Shown here piece after piece: positions 1 through 8,043 of a DNA stretch of 64,000 nucleotides. The notes below the pieces were generated by a model. The model had not been told where the DNA came from. It searched no databases and saw only the letters and a program-made list of their open reading frames with translations. Position numbers and translations under genes: made by a program. This DNA is from CAVZBT01 sp963773605. Its GTDB lineage: Bacteria; Acidobacteriota; UBA6911. The first letter of the stretch is position 1. Each line of letters opens with the position of its first letter. The stretch is taken from positions 496,001-560,000 of the forward strand of contig CAVZBT010000005.1 of assembly GCA_963773605.1 (NCBI GenBank). The letters run 5' to 3'.

Positions 1-360
1 GAGGATGCGCGCGAGCGCGTCGATTTTCTCCAGAGGAATCCCCCGCGCTCTGCCCTGGTAGGCCCGGGTGGCATCGTGGTAACGATCCGACAGCACGGTC
101 ACACCGTGGGCCAGCGCAGGCTCGACGACCTCCTTCAGGTGTTGGACTCTGTCGGCAAGGTACAGGAGCAACTCCCCGATGGGCTCGCGCTGCGCTCCAC
201 TGCTGCACAGCAGCACCTGCCGCAGGGCTACCCCGAACCGCGTCCCCCCGGGCTCCCGGGTGACCAGGGTCGGCACGCCCCTGCCCTGCAGATGCGCTTC
301 GGCGCGTCTGATCTGCAGCGTCTTGCCCGATCCTTCGATCCCTTCGAAAGTGATGAACAT
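1..360 (-). CDS. tmk: Thymidylate kinase, N-terminal part (3' end outside window)
   Basis: Phosphorylates dTMP to dTDP in the cytoplasm for DNA synthesis. The visible 120 residues begin MFITFEGIEGSGKT, giving the P-loop GIEGSGKT at residues 7-14, followed by the TREPGGT segment near residue 35 and a DRY motif (DRYHDAT) near residue 93, all characteristic of bacterial dTMP kinases of about 200-215 residues. The remaining C-terminal part lies left of the window. The ATG at 358-360 is the only sensible start and has an AAGGA stretch upstream. It is divergent from yggS across a 150-bp gap. The usual DRYxDS reads DRYHDAT here, a mild deviation that should still be functional. Confidence 0.95.
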   Translation of the reverse strand, partial: MFITFEGIEGSGKTLQIRRAEAHLQGRGVPTLVTREPGGTRFGVALRQVLLCSSGAQREPIGELLLYLADRVQHLKEVVEPALAHGVTVLSDRYHDATRAYQGRARGIPLEKIDALARIL

Positions 361-510
361 CGCCTCTGTTCCTTGCCTCCAACCGGAAAGGCATCTAGAA
401 TTCCAACCCGGCACTGGAAATTCGGGGATAATGACCGAGAGTAGCAAAGGACCCTCTTCAACTCAAATGCGATTCTGCGGTCGCGGCTGCCAGAAGCGTT
501 GAGGCATACC

Positions 511-1209
511 GTGGGCACCATCCAACAGAACCTGGAGGCGGTTCGCGAGCGCATCGAGCGCGCCGCAGCCGCGGCCGGACGCGATGCCGGCGAAATCGCG
601 CTGGTGGCGATCAGCAAGACTTTCCCCGCTGAAGCGGTCGCCGAAGCGGCCGACGCCGGTCAACGCCTGTTCGGGGAGAATCGTGTGCAGGAAGCCGAGA
701 CGAAAATCGGCCGGATTGCGCTGCAGTACCCCGCAGTCCAATGGCACCTCGTGGGCCACCTGCAGTCCAACAAAACCCGCCGCGCTGCGGAACTGTTCCA
801 CATGGTTCATTCGATCGACAACGCCCGGTTGGCGGCGCGGCTCGGCGAGGCCGCCTCGGCGCGAGATGCGTGCATGCCCGTCCTGATCCAGGTGGATATC
901 GGGCAGGAGCCCACCAAGTTCGGGGCTGACCCGAACGACCTCCCGGCCATTCTGGTGGAGATCAGCCCACTTCGGGGAATCCGGGTGGAGGGCCTCATGG
1001 TGATCCCGCCTTTTCTTACCGATCCCGAGCGAGTCCGCCCCTATTTTGCCCGCCTGCGCGGGCTGCGCGACGCGCTCCAGGATCAACAGCCGGGATGCCT
1101 GGGCAAAGGGCACCTTTCGATGGGGATGAGCCACGATTTCGAAGCGGCGATCAAGGAGGGCGCGACGATCATCAGGGTCGGAACCGCAATCTTCGGGGAG
1201 CGGGCGTGA
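511..1209 (+). CDS. yggS: YggS/PROSC-family PLP homeostasis protein
   Basis: Pyridoxal-phosphate-binding protein of the YggS (PLPBP) family, a single TIM-barrel related to the alanine racemase N-terminal domain; the family buffers PLP and has no known catalytic reaction. Visible signatures are the PLP-lysine segment LVAISKTFP near residue 35, FGENRVQE, WHLVGHLQSNK near residue 80, and the C-terminal LSMGMSHDF followed by RVGTAIFGER. I chose the GTG at 511 because GAGG sits six bases upstream; an in-frame TTG at 499 is possible but has no good ribosome-binding site. The stop overlaps the next gene by four bases, so translation is probably coupled. The yggS-DUF167 pairing is common in bacteria. 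Confidence 0.93.
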   Translation: MGTIQQNLEAVRERIERAAAAAGRDAGEIALVAISKTFPAEAVAEAADAGQRLFGENRVQEAETKIGRIALQYPAVQWHLVGHLQSNKTRRAAELFHMVHSIDNARLAARLGEAASARDACMPVLIQVDIGQEPTKFGADPNDLPAILVEISPLRGIRVEGLMVIPPFLTDPERVRPYFARLRGLRDALQDQQPGCLGKGHLSMGMSHDFEAAIKEGATIIRVGTAIFGERA

Positions 1210-1508
1210 CTCACAGCCGGTGGAGCGCACGGGAGAAAAACGGCGCCGTCGAACTTGTCGTCTATGTGCAGCCGCGCGCAAAAAAAACCGAAATCGCCGG
1301 GCTGCACAGCGGGATTCTCAAAGTCAAAGTGGCGGCGCCGCCGGTGGACAATGCGGCGAACGCGGCCGTGGTTGAGTTTTTTGCCTTGCTCCTCGATGTG
1401 CCCAAGTCGCGCATAAGAATCGTCGCCGGCGAGAAGTCGCGCGAAAAAACCGTGCGCGTCGAAGGAATCCAGCTCGTGGCATTGAGTCGCCGTCTGCCCG
1501 CACTATGA
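1206..1508 (+). CDS. DUF167 / YggU family protein
   Basis: Small (100 aa) cytoplasmic protein of the DUF167 (YggU) family, whose molecular role is not established. The diagnostic stretch is VYVQPRAKKTEIAG near residue 20, then LKVKVAAPPVDNAAN, then a basic segment around RIVAGEKSREKTVRVEG. The GTG start overlaps the TGA of yggS in a GTGA arrangement, which fixes the start and implies translational coupling. Family assignment is firm; function is unknown. Confidence 0.9.
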   Translation: MTHSRWSAREKNGAVELVVYVQPRAKKTEIAGLHSGILKVKVAAPPVDNAANAAVVEFFALLLDVPKSRIRIVAGEKSREKTVRVEGIQLVALSRRLPAL

Positions 1509-1776
1509 CCTGAACCGCCCATGCCGAAACCTGTGGAAAAACCTGTGCAAAGAAATCGGCGTCATATTCGACAAATACCTGAAACCGAAAGGCTTCTGTC
1601 CTAATTAGGACGGTGTCGCGAGCCTGTGAAAATCCATTGGGCAAGAACGGCCAAGCACCTCAGCCATGGAGTGCGCGACTCCACGATGCAGTGCGCGGAA
1701 ACAAGGGCCGAGGCCTGATTGGTTATACGCATCTTCGGACGAGCCCGCGAGCCTGGATACACGTGCTGAAGGTCAC
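1509..1776. other. Intergenic region with DnaA-box-like repeats and a palindrome
   Basis: No gene is visible between two convergent genes. It holds TGTGGAAAA at 1532-1540 followed twelve bases later by the related TGTGCAAAG (1544-1552), closely resembling the element upstream of dnaA at 56.03-56.06 kb, and a perfect 14-bp palindrome at 1598-1611. The rest looks unstructured. Confidence 0.5.
1598..1611. repeat. Perfect 14-bp palindrome GTCCTAATTAGGAC
   Basis: The sequence is its own reverse complement over all 14 bases, with an AT core in a GC-rich genome. Its position between two convergent genes makes a promoter operator unlikely, so its role is unknown. Confidence 0.6.
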
Positions 1777-2061
1777 TCAGTCATTTCCGTGGCGGGTCGT
1801 TGGGACGTCTTCCACGAGGTGCAGGTGGGCGTGGTGGGTGCGGCGATGCTCGTCAAGTATCCGGCGAGCTTCCTCAGCCAGGGCAGCCGGCACAAAAACC
1901 CGGATTTCGGCCAGTCCATCGACCGAAACCGGGTAGATGCCGTGGGGCAACCCCGAAGAGTAGTGGCACGGGATGCTGTAACTCTCCAGCAGACTCTTAA
2001 TTACGGATGCCTCGGTGTGCTTCCATGTGATCGCGACGATGACGGGAGCTCGCTGTTCCAT
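1777..2061 (-). CDS. DUF2007-type putative signal-transducing protein
   Basis: A 94-residue cytoplasmic protein. Its layout, VAITWKHTEASVIKSLLESYSIPC followed by a beta strand IRVFVPAALAEEARRIL, matches the DUF2007 domain, a small PII-like ferredoxin fold often labelled a putative signal transducer. The biochemical role is not known. The start ATG is at 2061, only 15 bases after the stop of the zinc-ribbon gene upstream, so the two are very likely cotranscribed. The C-terminal 20 residues are histidine-rich and polar (RRTHHAHLHLVED), which could bind metal but is not a recognised motif. Confidence 0.75.
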   Translation of the reverse strand: MEQRAPVIVAITWKHTEASVIKSLLESYSIPCHYSSGLPHGIYPVSVDGLAEIRVFVPAALAEEARRILDEHRRTHHAHLHLVEDVPTTRHGND

Positions 2062-2076
2062 GCCTTCGGGCCTACT

Positions 2077-2391
2077 TTACTTCCTGAACAGGTCCTCGAA
2101 GCGGGCTTTTGCCTGGTCTTTTTCAGACTTGAAGCCGGCATTGCCCGATCCTCCGCGTCGCGCCGCGAAATAGTCGCAGTAATTGGCGCGGTCTTTTTCG
2201 CGTACCCAGTCGGCCTGGGTTTCGGCGCACTCGTTGTGCGCGTGAGGGCTGTACAATCGGCAATTGTGGCAAGTGTGCAGATCGGCATCGCACCTGGGAC
2301 AAACCTCTTTTCGCCCCAATCTTCCCGACAGGGGGTATGGCGCGCCGCATTTGACGCAGCAAAACGGTTCCTCAGGAGGTGGCTTCAACAT
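2077..2391 (-). CDS. Zinc-ribbon protein of unknown function
   Basis: A 104-residue soluble protein with a cysteine-rich N-terminal two thirds: CVKCG near residue 12, CPRCD near residue 31, CHNC near residue 41, then single cysteines in NECAE and NYCDYF. The first two pairs look like one treble-clef or zinc-ribbon site and the remaining cysteines and histidines could form a second. The C-terminus is charged and probably helical. I do not recognise a named family. It begins the small operon with the DUF2007 protein, which suggests a shared regulatory role, but that is inference. Confidence 0.75.
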   Translation of the reverse strand: MLKPPPEEPFCCVKCGAPYPLSGRLGRKEVCPRCDADLHTCHNCRLYSPHAHNECAETQADWVREKDRANYCDYFAARRGGSGNAGFKSEKDQAKARFEDLFRK

Positions 2392-2449
2392 TCCCCACAG
2401 CTTGCCTTGTGGTTACCGCAGGCGTTGCTGCCGGCGGGCGATTTTGACA

Positions 2450-3298
2450 TTACCGGACGGTTGTCGGATTCCGGTTCCTGTTGAATGCCTGCAGGTCGAT
2501 CGTGACCCCCAGCGCAACCCCGGTGTCCGCATCGTATTTGCCGAGTCCGGCGATGCCGGCCAGATCCCAGACGAGACGGCCGGCACGGATCTGCAGGCCC
2601 ATGCGGGCTTGAGCCCGGCTCTCGCTACCCAGGCGCTCGGGCCCCCGGCGACCGTGCAAGTCGCCGATGAGGCTTATGTTCCGATGCATCGGGACAATGA
2701 TACCAAAACCGTAGCTCAGCTGATCGGACTGCGTGTTCGGCTGCACCGCCGACCCCAAAATAGCCAGCCCGACATTGCCGAGCAGTTGCGTTTCGCCCAG
2801 GTGCTTCGAGAACAGGAGCGCCGCGAAAAAATCCGTTTCGTCCGTTCCCAGCCCGCTTTCGTTGGATGCATTCGGGAGCTGCACGGCAAACTTGAAACCG
2901 ATTGCCGGGCGCGCCCCTTTTTCTCTGGCGAAACGGAACTTGCTTCCCAGCACGAGGTCCCCGAAATCACTAGTCGCGTTCCCGGCAAAATCCGGCGGAA
3001 GAGCCGCCTCGGTGCGCCGCGTGACGGAAAGGAAGTTCTGAAGGACGCCCGAGATCTGGAATTCGGCAAATTCGCCTACCCCCACCTGCACATTAGCGAC
3101 CCCAACCCGTGTGAGGTCTCCCTCCAGGCCCGAAAGCGGAAAGCGCTGCCCCTGCATGAACTCGATGCCGAGGCCCGTCCGGACCAGACCCAGCGCGACG
3201 GGGTTGGGATCGTCGGTGAGGAACGGCCGCTGCTGGGCACGGAGCGGCAATACTGCGAACGTGACCAATAAACCTGAAAGCAGCAGGCGTTTCCGCAC
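2450..3298 (-). CDS. Predicted outer-membrane beta-barrel protein (transporter-like)
   Basis: A 282-residue exported protein. Residues 1-22 form a signal peptide ending LRAQQ. The mature part is made of alternating hydrophobic/polar strands (for example LGIEFMQGQRFPL, DFGDLVLGSKFRFAREKG, AIGFKFAVQLPNAS, LSYGFGIIVPMHRNISLIGDLHG), the pattern of outer-membrane beta barrels. It resembles the family annotated as 'MetA-pathway of phenol degradation' transporters, but that label says little about substrate. The GTG start at 3298 has GAGGGG about seven bases upstream, and a TATAAT lies 50 bp upstream. Function is unknown beyond localisation. Confidence 0.65.
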   Translation of the reverse strand: MRKRLLLSGLLVTFAVLPLRAQQRPFLTDDPNPVALGLVRTGLGIEFMQGQRFPLSGLEGDLTRVGVANVQVGVGEFAEFQISGVLQNFLSVTRRTEAALPPDFAGNATSDFGDLVLGSKFRFAREKGARPAIGFKFAVQLPNASNESGLGTDETDFFAALLFSKHLGETQLLGNVGLAILGSAVQPNTQSDQLSYGFGIIVPMHRNISLIGDLHGRRGPERLGSESRAQARMGLQIRAGRLVWDLAGIAGLGKYDADTGVALGVTIDLQAFNRNRNPTTVR

Positions 3299-3344
3299 GA
3301 AATACCCCTCTTCTCCGATGATTCAGCAGGCAAGCGGAGCAGTG

Positions 3345-3350
3345 ATTATA
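3345..3350 (-). promoter_or_regulatory. Candidate -10 box TATAAT for the outer-membrane protein gene
   Basis: A perfect TATAAT read on the minus strand about 50 bp before the GTG start at 3298. No good -35 hexamer is visible 16-18 bp upstream, so strength is uncertain. The remaining 3351-3592 stretch up to rsmE has no supportable gene. Confidence 0.45.
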
Positions 3351-3592
3351 CTGCAGACCTGCGCCGTGAGCGGGAGCCATCCGTGCGAACCCGCTTCTCT
3401 TCACCTCCCCGGCACCGGCTTGGCCGTGGGGGTCTCCTGGCGCCACAGAAAGCACAGGAGCTGGCGGGGGCAGGGCTGGAACCGGCGCAATTCGGTGAAA
3501 CCGACGGTCGAGCCGGACCCTGCATGGCCAGGCAGAACCCCGCACTGTGGATCGGCCCGCCTCTCTGCGCCGGCGTGCAGATCGACCTTCCT

Positions 3593-4339
3593 TCAGAGAT
3601 GCACCCCCCGCTGCGCAAGGCGCAGCTGAAACAACGTAATGGCCACGACAGCGGCGGTCTCCGCCCTCAGGATGCGTGGTCCGAGGCTGAAGGCGCGGTA
3701 CCCCGATTCAGCAGCGGCCCGCACTTCGGCTTCGTCCCATCCTCCTTCGGGACCTATGCAGAGCACGATGCGGGAGTATCCGAGCAGTCCCTGGTGCCAT
3801 GCAGCGTCACCCTTTTCGTAGCACAGGTACTTCGCGTGCCCATCGAAGGGATCGCGGGCGAGAAAATCACGGAAACTCATCGCTTCGTGGACCCGAGGCA
3901 ATGTGTTCCGGCAGCTCTGACGGGCGGCCTCCTGCGCGATGCGCCTCCATCGTTCAAGGCGCGACGCCATCTTGGACTCGGGAATCCGGATACTGCTGTG
4001 GCGCGTCTGGAGGGGGACGAAATCGTCTATGCCGAGTTCGGTGGCCTTTTGGATGATCCAGTCGAACCGGTCAGGTTTCACAAGGGCGGCAGCCAGCACA
4101 ATGGAGGGCGAGTCGCAACGATCCTGCGCAGGGGAAGCCGCCAGATGGACGAGTCTCACCTCCGTTCCACAGATCTCGATCTCACCCCGGTAAGCGGAAC
4201 CTTCGCCGTCAAACACCTCAACGGCCTGTCCCGCGTTCAGACGCAGCACATGCCGGAGGTAGTGCGCCTGGTCCGGCGCAAGGGTCGCGGTGCCGTTGCG
4301 GATCGCATCGCGCGGAACGAAGAACCGCCTGAGCGGCAT
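3593..4339 (-). CDS. rsmE: 16S rRNA (uracil1498-N3)-methyltransferase RsmE
   Basis: Methylates N3 of U1498 in 16S rRNA using S-adenosylmethionine; a SPOUT-class (alpha/beta knot) enzyme. The 248 residues begin MPLRRFFVPRDAI and contain HYLRHVLRL near residue 28 (N-terminal PUA-like domain), and the knot motifs CIGPEGGW near residue 192 and LGPRILRAETA near residue 218 that bind SAM. Length is typical. It is the last gene of the hrcA-grpE-dnaK-dnaJ run, 41 bp after dnaJ, an arrangement seen in many bacteria, so it is probably transcribed with the chaperone genes. Confidence 0.96.
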   Translation of the reverse strand: MPLRRFFVPRDAIRNGTATLAPDQAHYLRHVLRLNAGQAVEVFDGEGSAYRGEIEICGTEVRLVHLAASPAQDRCDSPSIVLAAALVKPDRFDWIIQKATELGIDDFVPLQTRHSSIRIPESKMASRLERWRRIAQEAARQSCRNTLPRVHEAMSFRDFLARDPFDGHAKYLCYEKGDAAWHQGLLGYSRIVLCIGPEGGWDEAEVRAAAESGYRAFSLGPRILRAETAAVVAITLFQLRLAQRGVHL

Positions 4340-4379
4340 GGGGGTCCTTCGAGGCCTTTCCGGAAAGCGGAAGGGGCTC

Positions 4380-5492
4380 CTAACCGAAGATATCCTTGAC
4401 CTTGTCGAAGAGATTTCTTTCCTGCGAGAGCTCTTCTTCCTTGCTCACCTTGGCAAGCGATTCGAACAGTTGACGCTGTTCCTTCGTGAGCTTGGCCGGG
4501 ATCACGACGTTCACGGTGACAAACTGGTCGCCCCTGCCGCGTTCGCCGAGGCTGACGATCCCCTTGTTGCGCAGGCGAAATACCGACCCACCCTGCGTCC
4601 CCTCGGGAATTTTGAGCTTCTCTTCTCCCTCGAGTGTCGGAACCATGATCTCGGCCCCCAGGACGGCCTGGGTGACGCCGATTGGGATCTGGCAGTAGAT
4701 GTTATTCCCCTGGCGCTGGAAGAAGGGGTGCTCCTCGACAAAAATGACCACATAGAGGTCCCCATAGAGCCCGCCGTGGTTCCCGGCTTCGCCCTCGCCC
4801 TGGATGCGCAAGCGGGCGCCGTTGTCTACTCCGGCAGGGATCTTGACCTCGAGGACTTTCTCCTTGCGCACCCGTCCGCGCCCCTGGCAGGTGCCGCACG
4901 GGTCCCGGATGATCTTGCCGGCGCCGTTGCACTGGCTGCAGGTCCGGCTTATCGAGAAAAACCCTTGCTGGTAACGTACCTGCCCGGCCCCCTGGCAGGC
5001 GGTGCAGACGACGGGGGCTTTACCCTTGGCCGTACCGTGCCCTTCGCATGCCCCACACACGTCCTGGCGCGGAATCTTGATCTTGGTCTTGAGGCCGAAC
5101 GCGGCCTCGCGGAACGAGATCTTCAGATCGTAGCGAAGATCGGCGCCCCGGTCCGGCCCACTCCTGCGTCGGTTACCGAAGATATCGCCGAACCCGAAAA
5201 ACTCGCCCAGGATGTCCCCGAAGTCCCCAAAGGTTGCCGGGTCGAAACCGCTGAAGCCTCCGCCCTGTAACCCGCTGTGGCCATAACGGTCATAGCGCGC
5301 CCGCTTTTCCGAGTCGCTCAGGACACTATAAGCCTCGGCAGCTTCCTTGAAATTCTCCTCGGCGACCTTGTTGCCGGGATTCTTGTCAGGGTGATGCTTG
5401 AGCGCCATCTTGCGGTAGGCGCTCTTGATTTCCTGGTCCGAAGCCCCCTGCGCAATCCCGAGCACTTCGTAGTAGTCACGTTTCTGGTTCAA
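4380..5492 (-). CDS. dnaJ: Chaperone DnaJ (Hsp40)
   Basis: Co-chaperone that delivers substrates to DnaK and stimulates its ATPase. The 370 residues show the J domain (residues 5-70, with HHPDKNP), a short Gly/Phe-rich linker (GGGFSGFDPATFGDFGDI), the four CxxCxGxG zinc-finger repeats (CGACEGHG, CTACQGAG, CSQCNGAG, CGTCQGRG, about residues 144-205) and the C-terminal substrate domains. The best start is a TTG at 5492, with GGAG seven bases upstream and the classic DYYEVLG right after it; no in-frame ATG fits. It lies 16 bp after dnaK. It ends with KVKDIFG. Confidence 0.96.
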   Translation of the reverse strand: MNQKRDYYEVLGIAQGASDQEIKSAYRKMALKHHPDKNPGNKVAEENFKEAAEAYSVLSDSEKRARYDRYGHSGLQGGGFSGFDPATFGDFGDILGEFFGFGDIFGNRRRSGPDRGADLRYDLKISFREAAFGLKTKIKIPRQDVCGACEGHGTAKGKAPVVCTACQGAGQVRYQQGFFSISRTCSQCNGAGKIIRDPCGTCQGRGRVRKEKVLEVKIPAGVDNGARLRIQGEGEAGNHGGLYGDLYVVIFVEEHPFFQRQGNNIYCQIPIGVTQAVLGAEIMVPTLEGEEKLKIPEGTQGGSVFRLRNKGIVSLGERGRGDQFVTVNVVIPAKLTKEQRQLFESLAKVSKEEELSQERNLFDKVKDIFG

Positions 5493-5508
5493 ACACCCGC
5501 TCCCATTT

Positions 5509-7422
5509 CTATCGGGGCTTATTCTTAGCCCCCAAATCGTCCAACGCGGATTTCATCAAATTGTTCAGGTCCCCCGGACTCTGGGGCTCACGGCCGGTGT
5601 CCGGCACGGCGCCGGCCGGGGCGCTGAACATGGCGGAAGCCAGCAATGCCGCCCCTCGCTCCAATTCGCCCTGCATCTCTTGCAGGAGCGGCAGCCTGTC
5701 TTCATCAGCCGAGACCGCTTTGGCTTTTTGGATCGAGTTTTTTACCACTTCCTGTTCGGAGGAGTCAAGGAGCCACCCAAACTCGGCATACGTTCGCACC
5801 AGGGAAGTCCCCCGCCCCATGATTTGGTTTCTCAGCTCCGCAATATCTCGCAGCTTCCGGTCACTGTCGCCAAACTGCCTGGCCTCGAGAACCATAAGAT
5901 CGATTTCGTCCTTTGTCAGCCCGGTCGACGGTGTGATGCGCATGGCCTGCTCTTTCCCGGAGAGCTTGTCCTTGGCCGATACGCTCACGATGCCGTTTGC
6001 ATCGATGTCGAATATGACTTCGATCTGGGGGGCGCCGCGCGGCGCGGGGGCGATGCCCACCAGATCAAACCGGCCGAGGGACCGGTTGAATTTCGCCAAC
6101 TCGCGCTCGCCCTGCAGTACGTGCACGTCGACCACCGACTGATTGTCGGCCACCGTGGTGAACATGGTGGTCTTTTTCAGCGGGATCGTCGAGTTGTGCT
6201 CGACGATGCGGGTAAAGAGGCCACCCTGCGTTTCGACGCCAAGGGAGAGCGGGAGGACATCGAGCAGGACGATTTCCTTGAGTTCCCCTTCAAGCACTCC
6301 CCCCTGCAGTGCGGCGCCGACGGCAACCACCTCGTCCGGATTGACTTCGACGGAAGGCTGCTTGCCGAAGACCTTGGCAACGTGCCGCTGGACGGCCGGC
6401 GTTCGAGTCTGCCCCCCCACCAGGATGACCTTGTCGACCTCGGCCGAGGTCAGCTTGGCATCATTCAGCGCCTTTTGGCAGTGTGTTGTGGTCCGTTCGA
6501 TCAGATCCTGAACCAATCCCTCGAAATCGGTCCGCCTGAGCGTGCGATTGAAGTGTTTGGGCCCGTGGGCGTCGCTGGAGATGAATGGGAGGTTTATGCG
6601 CGTCTCGACGGCTTGGGAGAGCTCGCATTTCGCCTTTTCAGCCGCCTCTTTCAGCCGCTGGCGGGCCAGTACATCGTTGGCCAGGTTGATGCCGTTCTCT
6701 TTCTGGAATTCAGCGGTCATCCAGTCGATGATCCGCTGATCGAAGTCTTCACCGCCGAGGAAGCTGTCCCCGCAGGTCGACAGCACCTCAAAAACCCCGT
6801 TGTTCAACTCCAGGATCGACACATCGAAGGTGCCGCCGCCCAGGTCGAAGATGGCTACTCGTTCGCGTTCCTTCTTTCCGACGCCGTAGGCAAGGGCGGC
6901 CGCGGTCGGTTCGTTGATTATGCGCCGGACTTCGAGTCCGGCGATGCGGCCCGCGTCCTTGGTCGCCTGGCGCTGCGAGTCGTCGAAATAGGCCGGCACC
7001 GTGATGATGGCTTCCCTGACTTCCTGGTTGAGGAATTCCTCGGCGCCGCTCTTGAGGAACTGCAGCAGCATGGCCGAGATCTCCGGAGGACTGTACTGTC
7101 TGCCGCGGCTGGTCACGCGGACGTCGCCGTTATCGGAGGGATCCAGCTGATAGCCGAGATAGCCGCGCAGCTTGACGATGTCCGGCGCATCGAATCGGCG
7201 GCCCATCAGGCGCTTCACCGCGTAGATCGTGTTGGCCGCGTTGGTAACGGCCTGGCGCTTGGCAATCTGTCCGATCAGCCGGTCGCCTTTTTCGGTGAAA
7301 GCGACGATCGACGGAGTGGTCCGGCCGCCGATGCTGTTGGGGATGATTTGAACGGAAGTACCCTCAAGGACGGCTACGCATGAGTTCGTAGTCCCCAGGT
7401 CGATCCCAATTATCTTGCCCAT
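5509..7422 (-). CDS. dnaK: Molecular chaperone DnaK (Hsp70)
   Basis: ATP-dependent chaperone. The 637-residue protein opens MGKIIGIDLGTTNSCVAVLEG (phosphate-1 motif) and has the DLGGGTFD phosphate-2 motif near residue 200, the adenosine motif VGGQTRTPAVQ near residue 340, the interdomain linker VLLDVLPLSLG near residue 390, and a beta-sandwich substrate domain (ERELAKFNRSLGRFDLVGI). It starts 3 bp after grpE, so translation is probably coupled. The C-terminal tail ends LDDLGAKNKPR without the usual acidic EEVDxE-type end. The operon's GrpE and DnaJ support it being the housekeeping DnaK. Confidence 0.97.
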   Translation of the reverse strand: MGKIIGIDLGTTNSCVAVLEGTSVQIIPNSIGGRTTPSIVAFTEKGDRLIGQIAKRQAVTNAANTIYAVKRLMGRRFDAPDIVKLRGYLGYQLDPSDNGDVRVTSRGRQYSPPEISAMLLQFLKSGAEEFLNQEVREAIITVPAYFDDSQRQATKDAGRIAGLEVRRIINEPTAAALAYGVGKKERERVAIFDLGGGTFDVSILELNNGVFEVLSTCGDSFLGGEDFDQRIIDWMTAEFQKENGINLANDVLARQRLKEAAEKAKCELSQAVETRINLPFISSDAHGPKHFNRTLRRTDFEGLVQDLIERTTTHCQKALNDAKLTSAEVDKVILVGGQTRTPAVQRHVAKVFGKQPSVEVNPDEVVAVGAALQGGVLEGELKEIVLLDVLPLSLGVETQGGLFTRIVEHNSTIPLKKTTMFTTVADNQSVVDVHVLQGERELAKFNRSLGRFDLVGIAPAPRGAPQIEVIFDIDANGIVSVSAKDKLSGKEQAMRITPSTGLTKDEIDLMVLEARQFGDSDRKLRDIAELRNQIMGRGTSLVRTYAEFGWLLDSSEQEVVKNSIQKAKAVSADEDRLPLLQEMQGELERGAALLASAMFSAPAGAVPDTGREPQSPGDLNNLMKSALDDLGAKNKPR

Positions 7423-7425
7423 AGG

Positions 7426-8043
7426 CTAGTGGGTCGGCTCGGGATCCTGCGGGCGGGTGGACACGATGACCTGAGCCGGGCGAAGAAGGCGACCATGGAA
7501 AAGGTAACCGCGCCGGAGCACCAGCGTAATCGTGTTTTCTTCATGCGTGCCGTTTACCTCCCTGGACAACGCCTCATGTAGGTGCGGGTCGAACTCTTCC
7601 CCCTCGGCGTGGATGGGTTCCACACCAAGACGGGCAAGGGTATCGCCCAGCTGCTTGTACAGCAGCTGAACCCCTTCCCGGTAATGGTCGAGGGATTGGC
7701 TGTCCGCTTTGGCGCTGTTCAGGCTTTCCAGGGCGCGCTCGCATGCGTCGGCAATGGGAAGGAATTCCATCACGACGGAACCTTTGGCCAGCAGGCTCGA
7801 GTCGAGCTTCTCCTTTTCGGTTCGTTTCCGGAAGTTTTCAAACTCCGCGGCTTTGCGGAGAAAACGGTCTCGCCATTGCTCGGATTCGGCCTTGACGGTC
7901 TCCAGTTCGGCTTGCAGACGGGCCACGGGCTCTTGCGGTGGGGCGGTGTCCTCGCCCTCCCGTTTTTCGCCGTTCAGGTTCTCGGTTTCGTCCGCAGCCG
8001 GGCCGGCAGGGTCTGAGGGGTGTCCATACATTTTCCAGGTCAT
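7426..8043 (-). CDS. grpE: Nucleotide exchange factor GrpE
   Basis: Dimeric exchange factor that releases ADP from DnaK. The 205-residue protein has a low-complexity charged N-terminus, a long coiled-coil helix (about residues 40-105, LQAELETVKAESEQWRDRFL then AAEFENFRKRTEKEK), and the C-terminal beta domain ending with TITLVLRRGYLFHGRLLRPAQVIVS, which carries the family signature GY.h..R.LRPA.V.V. The ATG at 8043 overlaps the hrcA stop as ATGA. A second ATG lies four codons in and cannot be excluded. Confidence 0.96.
   Translation of the reverse strand: MTWKMYGHPSDPAGPAADETENLNGEKREGEDTAPPQEPVARLQAELETVKAESEQWRDRFLRKAAEFENFRKRTEKEKLDSSLLAKGSVVMEFLPIADACERALESLNSAKADSQSLDHYREGVQLLYKQLGDTLARLGVEPIHAEGEEFDPHLHEALSREVNGTHEENTITLVLRRGYLFHGRLLRPAQVIVSTRPQDPEPTH

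Noticed and set aside
3427..3545. Possible cobalamin riboswitch on the minus strand (CTGCCCCCGCC followed by GCCAGGAGACC)
   Set aside because: Two short pieces match the riboswitch consensus and GTGCGGGG could pair with CCCCCAC, but the essential GGGAA and GGTGnAAnTCC core is absent, the forward strand gives equally good partial matches, and a TATAAT lies downstream of it. A cmsearch with RF00174 would decide; a significant full-length hit would reverse this.
5680..7383. Long antisense open frame (about 567 codons) opposite dnaK
   Set aside because: Classic artefact opposite dnaK in GC-rich genomes; the sense strand has all Hsp70 motifs. Such antisense frames have misled annotation before.
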